From Colimorpha sp045222295 (GTDB lineage Bacteria; Bacteroidota; Bacteroidia; Bacteroidales; P3): 64,000 nucleotides of DNA. This document shows positions 62,401 to 64,000 of the stretch, piece by piece. The DNA lies in assembly GCA_045222295.1 (NCBI GenBank), contig JBGUXP010000003.1, positions 1 to 64,000 on the forward strand, in the 5' to 3' direction. The position numbers and the translations under genes were made by a program. Each line of letters begins with the position of its first letter. The stretch's first letter is position 1. Under the pieces are notes generated by a model, which saw only the letters and a program-made list of their open reading frames with translations, did not search any database and had not been told where the DNA came from.

Positions 62401-62709
62401 CGCGACATCGACCTGCTGAGCCAGTCGACCTACACCTTCAACGCCAACGGCAGCGCCGACCGCTTCACCGTGAAGCTCAGCCCCTCGACGGAGGAGAACG
62501 GCAGGGCTATCTTCGTGTGGCAGGAGAACGGCAACGTGGTTGTTGAGGGTGACGGCGACCTGCAGGTCTTCGACGTCATGGGCCGCCAGCTGGGCACCAC
62601 GCATGTCGACGGCACGACGACCTTCTCGCGCGGCGACCTGGGCATGAGCCACAGCGGCGTCTACGTCCTGCGCCTGAACGGCAACAGCCAGAAAATTGTT
62701 GTTAAATAA
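56419..62709 (+). CDS. Giant adhesin-like protein with FN3 and cleaved-adhesin domains
   Basis: A 2096-residue secreted protein. After the signal peptide (residues 1-22) comes a cleaved-adhesin-like (gingipain-type) domain (about 25-180: YGFEDNDLSTDGW, KYVAIYYYSDYQYRLYVDDI). About nine fibronectin-type-III repeats follow (CAKPTGL...ATLNWTAGGTETNW, ADCGGGDESEWS and similar). A second cleaved-adhesin-like domain lies near 1435-1580 (EEGFEDATEFAENW, YIDDLVIG). The C-terminus (SGVYVLRLNGNSQKIVVK) fits a T9SS sorting domain although it lacks a YPNP motif. Probably a surface adhesin. The fimbrillin-like gene follows after 17 bp. Confidence 0.85.
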   Translation: MKKLLHFLALAALICVPWVTQGQQSLPYSYGFEDNDLSTDGWTTVNESTNNAGEFGINTAAKKTGTYGFRFSSYSRDYTSYNQYLISPELAGTNGVVVTFCYAASSSYGTETFKVGYSTTDDDISSFTFGDEISTSSTSWTLSGEFAFPAGTKYVAIYYYSDYQYRLYVDDISFTAPASCAKPTGLAATVTPGSGTIATLNWTAGGTETNWTIDYSTTADFSSNVTSTTATGTPTKDLTGLTAETMYYARVKADCGGGDESEWSTTCTFTPTNAYNITVNDGTTTNEYVPIYGYYCDNLTRSQFIIPATSLTAMQWGTINELTFYASNPSVDWGSAEFEVYVMETDETTLDALVDWTDMTKVMTAGSLSITGNQMVVTLTTPYHYQDGNLMIGFKQTVEDEDVHSYWYGVSATGASMGGYEGTYSTSITQRNFLPKTTFSYTPGAAPACAKPTGLTVDNVTGHTAELEWTQAGSVSEWEVCVNGDESNLIHVTDNPYILTNLEQDADYTIKVRAYCDALEQSTWSSEVNFHTLVTCATPTALTATNITADGATISWTAPVPAPANGYKLRYAELGQATVTLTAGDVWGDGSGYQMLLDPTHSLYGTTISTSDGYLSANCTGNEAIYNAFGYKIPTNADGECTTTNMVNSTSVTIQIPAGTYDWCITNPTPGDRIWIAASNGNVGGRYDDYEFEPGVTYEFTAAGFPNNEDGVNVTITGTPSYTWTVVNNATSPYNLSGLDPETNYRVEVQADCGGGESSNWVPLTFTTLPSCLPVTNLAVGDVTTSIVELTWTDNNGGTASYVVTDGSDNPVTVTALTTTGCTVTGLTANTAYTFKVKADCGGNYSSVVTIDTRTLCEAVTITLENSLTEGFESYSGVTYNALGVVPDCWDRYSTGSVAPHVIGSGSYYYVHDGTKALTFYGSGNCYAALPEFTNDISELQISFWMQTESASNGSLTLGYITASDVDYNTFTEIETYTNSYGSMVQRTTELNSVPAEAARLVFRWYYSGQYSCCIDDLKVSLVRPCKKPTALTCTNYTATTATLSWTVNGTNQPSWQLYISESNVAPADDINEALVINATTNPYTVTTGLVAEHTYYAWVRGNCSASSEGYSEWSESLEFMPNAYHDFTYQPSAASNTGYVPFYGYYANNATNKGQILIPASNFPAEMGDATVRRLTFYTTNSYANVDWGAAEFDVLVAEVDATSFESSAFFDWNDMTTVYSGSLSVSGQQMVIDLDAPFTYNGGNLLIGFDLTTTGASASVYWVATYGSTNLGAYQYGTSSVSRTYYQPKITFNYLPSATPRPTNVHPTEELSTEATLAWTAPYGVIATGYEYQYKIATEEVWSAAAPAAGLNVTLTGLTPEKTYDFRVRAVYAGPAYSQYATTQFTTPAACPIPDGLAASNLTMNTADLEWNASVEVANYTVQYRTASGVQALFEEGFEDATEFAENWTLNNCVSGTNRNTSAKQTGDYGFKFAYNGYSSGITPPQYLISSDLSAYTTNDVTLTFYYKKDGSFTETFKVGWSSTTNDPAEFTWDIEITATSSWENYSHTIPAGTKYISIAYTADDQLSLYIDDLVIGNTLAAGSWNTATATAPNTGEYQLMGLTAGTKYDVRVYAECAADPETENDMITITTLANGNKVFTNAGGDGLWGTNANWVPAGAPTITDNAIIRANATIPNGTVATAKNITFEGTPTPTLTLADGGQLMANNSVNLTVQKNATANSWMGISAPVFYSSGSTSLYYTSTNLKGAGAYDLMQYTESSSTWQSQKSTSYSNMSQERGYIYRRADATTLTFTGSTHVGNQSANSLVTWSASDASLKGFNLIGNPYPHAIYYGAAIPTTNLAEGFYILQTNGTWRTVAGADINTTAIGVGEAILVKASAAISPFEMTDVATAPTSSKAHTATLAFTVSNDEYSDVAYAMFSNGEGLPKMSHLNAEAPMLYIPTDEGRYAIAMMEESVESFPLNFNGYGEYTLSVNNSTAFGYLHLIDRATGRDIDLLSQSTYTFNANGSADRFTVKLSPSTEENGRAIFVWQENGNVVVEGDGDLQVFDVMGRQLGTTHVDGTTTFSRGDLGMSHSGVYVLRLNGNSQKIVVK

Positions 62710-62726
62710 AAAAAACAGAAAAAAAT

Positions 62727-63644
62727 ATGAAAACCAAGATAATAATGATGTCCGCCCTGTTGGCCCTGCTGGCCACAGGCTGCAACAAAGAGGACAACAA
62801 CGGCTCCTTCGACGGCAACATCAAGATTTTCTCTGAGAACATGACCGCCGCCTCGAATGCCAAGCTGCAGATAAACCCCGCCGCTCCCGTCAACGGCGAG
62901 CAATGGCTCGCCGGCGAGACTATCAAGGTCAACAGCACGGTATGCGACATTTCTGGCAACAACACCGACGGCTACTCCGTTACTGCCAATGATGTCGAAC
63001 TGGTAAACAACGCCTTCTATGCCATCTATCCTGGCAGCAGTTGGAGTGGTAGCAACAACGTCGTGACGATCGACAACAGTACCGTCACGGCCCCCACGAT
63101 TACCCTTACCAAGTTGTCACTCGACTTCAATAACGATGGCACGCACAAGGTGGCCTTCCCCATGGGTGCCAAGGCCGACGGCAATACCACGTCTATGCTC
63201 TTCAAGCACCTCACCGCCGGCTTCCAGCTGACGCTGGAGAACACCACCTCCGATGCGGTGACGGTGAAGACGTTGAAGGTGATTGTCTATGGTGACGGTA
63301 ATGCAAATCCTGTGGAGCTCGACGACGTCACCTACACGGTGAAATGGGCTAACCAAGGACCTGCCGTGCCTACGGGCCAGACGGGCACCCTCACCGACCG
63401 TAACGTGGCCTATGCTAGCGAGATGAATTTCGATCTGCGTAACGGCACCACCCTCGGCATGACCATTGCCGCCGGCGGCGACTTGCAGCTCTGCATCCCC
63501 GTGACTCTGGCCACGGTGAATCGCATCACCGTCATTGGCTACAACGGAAGCGACGTGGTCTTTAGCAAGACCAGTACCCTGAGCAAACCACCAACGCTCG
63601 TTCGCAACAAGATATATCCCGTCAAGGCTATCGAAATCAATTGA
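62727..63644 (+). CDS. Fimbrillin-like surface lipoprotein
   Basis: A 305-residue predicted lipoprotein (lipobox ATGC, Cys16). The body has the layout of Bacteroidales fimbrillin-like proteins: an N-terminal half with PVNGEQWLAGETIKVNSTV and NAFYAIYPGSSW, and a C-terminal half with STSMLFKHLTAGFQLTLEN-like (TTSMLFKHLTAGFQ) and LVRNKIYPVKAIEI. It could be a fimbrial subunit or tip protein assembled outside the cell. It lies 17 bp after the giant adhesin gene, so the two are probably co-transcribed. Confidence 0.75.
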   Translation: MKTKIIMMSALLALLATGCNKEDNNGSFDGNIKIFSENMTAASNAKLQINPAAPVNGEQWLAGETIKVNSTVCDISGNNTDGYSVTANDVELVNNAFYAIYPGSSWSGSNNVVTIDNSTVTAPTITLTKLSLDFNNDGTHKVAFPMGAKADGNTTSMLFKHLTAGFQLTLENTTSDAVTVKTLKVIVYGDGNANPVELDDVTYTVKWANQGPAVPTGQTGTLTDRNVAYASEMNFDLRNGTTLGMTIAAGGDLQLCIPVTLATVNRITVIGYNGSDVVFSKTSTLSKPPTLVRNKIYPVKAIEIN

Positions 63645-63692
63645 TGGAGAGACAGGAAATATCGTATTGTTTAACAAAAAAACATTGCAACT

Positions 63693-63902
63693 ATGGAAAC
63701 CAAGAAAGAATATATAGCGCCTGAGCTCACGGTGGTGAGTTTCAAGACCGAGCGTGGCTATGCATCCAGTAGCGAAAACCCGCTGGCGGCCCTACAGATA
63801 TTTACAAACATGCTGACCGGCTTGGGCAGCGGCAATATCGAGCAGTGGGATTACCAACAGAACGATGCGACCTTAGGTGATGATGCCATCAACTGGCAAT
63901 AA
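63693..63902 (+). CDS. Small protein with conserved KKEYxxPELTVV start
   Basis: A 69-residue protein without a signal peptide or membrane segment. The opening KKEYIAPELTVVSFKTERG followed by YASSSENP matches a type of short Bacteroidota protein often encoded beside surface proteins, with unknown role. It is 48 bp after the fimbrillin-like gene and is followed by a strong terminator, so it probably ends that operon. An RBS is not obvious. Confidence 0.7.
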   Translation: METKKEYIAPELTVVSFKTERGYASSSENPLAALQIFTNMLTGLGSGNIEQWDYQQNDATLGDDAINWQ

Positions 63903-63916
63903 ACTGCCTAACCAGG

Positions 63917-63945
63917 AAGCCCCGCCGCATGGCGGGGCTTTTTTT
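63917..63945 (+). terminator. Intrinsic terminator closing the adhesin operon
   Basis: AAGCCCCGCC (63917-63926) and GGCGGGGCTT (63931-63940) form a perfect 10-bp stem with loop GCAT, followed by TTTTT. Nothing else is recognised up to 64000. Confidence 0.95.
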
Positions 63946-64000
63946 GTTTGCGGTTTATAATTCGCATAATTCGCCGATGAAAATTATTTTGCCAGTTTCA

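Noticed and set aside
1..64000. tRNA, rRNA, transposase or phage genes
   Set aside because: None could be recognised by eye; short or degenerate RNA genes could still be missed.

Overview
The window looks like a chromosomal segment of a Bacteroidales bacterium (Bacteroidota), probably a gut or rumen lineage with a type IX secretion system (T9SS). Support: many start sites follow a TAnnTTTG -7 element, often with TTG/TTTG about 20 bp upstream; Shine-Dalgarno sequences are rare; there are TonB-dependent receptors with Bacteroidota domain architectures, DUF4625, DUF4491 and DUF6266 proteins, a PorX regulator, and giant secreted proteins with T9SS C-terminal sorting domains. I see no rRNA, tRNA, CRISPR array, transposase or phage module.

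Layout. 1-268: tandem repeat, two promoters and a perfect operator-like palindrome. 269-7874: a 2TM protein and an outer-membrane beta-barrel receptor, a YbjQ protein, then an ABC exporter operon (ATPase, two permeases, lipoprotein, GntR regulator, Cys/His-rich lipoprotein), closed by a bidirectional terminator. 7948-15890 (minus): two lipocalin-like lipoproteins, a lysozyme-like membrane protein coupled to NhaD, YidC and a DUF6266 protein. 16184-18546: lipoprotein, MenA-like prenyltransferase, CPBP protease, DUF4491. 18554-21968 (minus): probable metal-acquisition cluster (His/Cys-rich protein, TonB receptor, two DUF4625 lipoproteins). 22179-29699: T9SS-sorted C10 protease, beta-CASP nuclease, NucA-type nuclease, lipoprotein, transketolase N-half, PurA, PepSY-like protein. 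29826-38192: a 2490-residue modular T9SS cargo protein and a beta-barrel protein. 38204-55523: Mfd, lipoprotein, PorX, unknown secreted protein, UvrA, membrane protein, MnmE, TlpA-like thioredoxin, M3 peptidase, PspC, GlmM-type mutase. 55524-56418: composite palindromic repeats and a stand-alone small transcription unit. 56419-63902: a 2096-residue adhesin-like T9SS protein, a fimbrillin-like lipoprotein and a 69-residue protein, closed by a terminator.

How the genes fit together. Much of the segment concerns the cell envelope: YidC, receptors, T9SS cargo and the T9SS regulator PorX. Mfd and UvrA belong to nucleotide excision repair.

The most unusual property is that the short palindromic and near-tandem repeats that fill the intergenic gaps also occur in frame inside conserved genes (glmM, uvrA, mfd, yidC, a CPBP protease, a DUF6266 gene, a lipoprotein and T9SS cargo linkers). 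They have become extra loops, linkers or tails, much like the in-frame palindromic elements known from Rickettsia. A second point of interest is a small unit at about 56124-56336 with its own promoter, a 34-codon ORF and a strong terminator.
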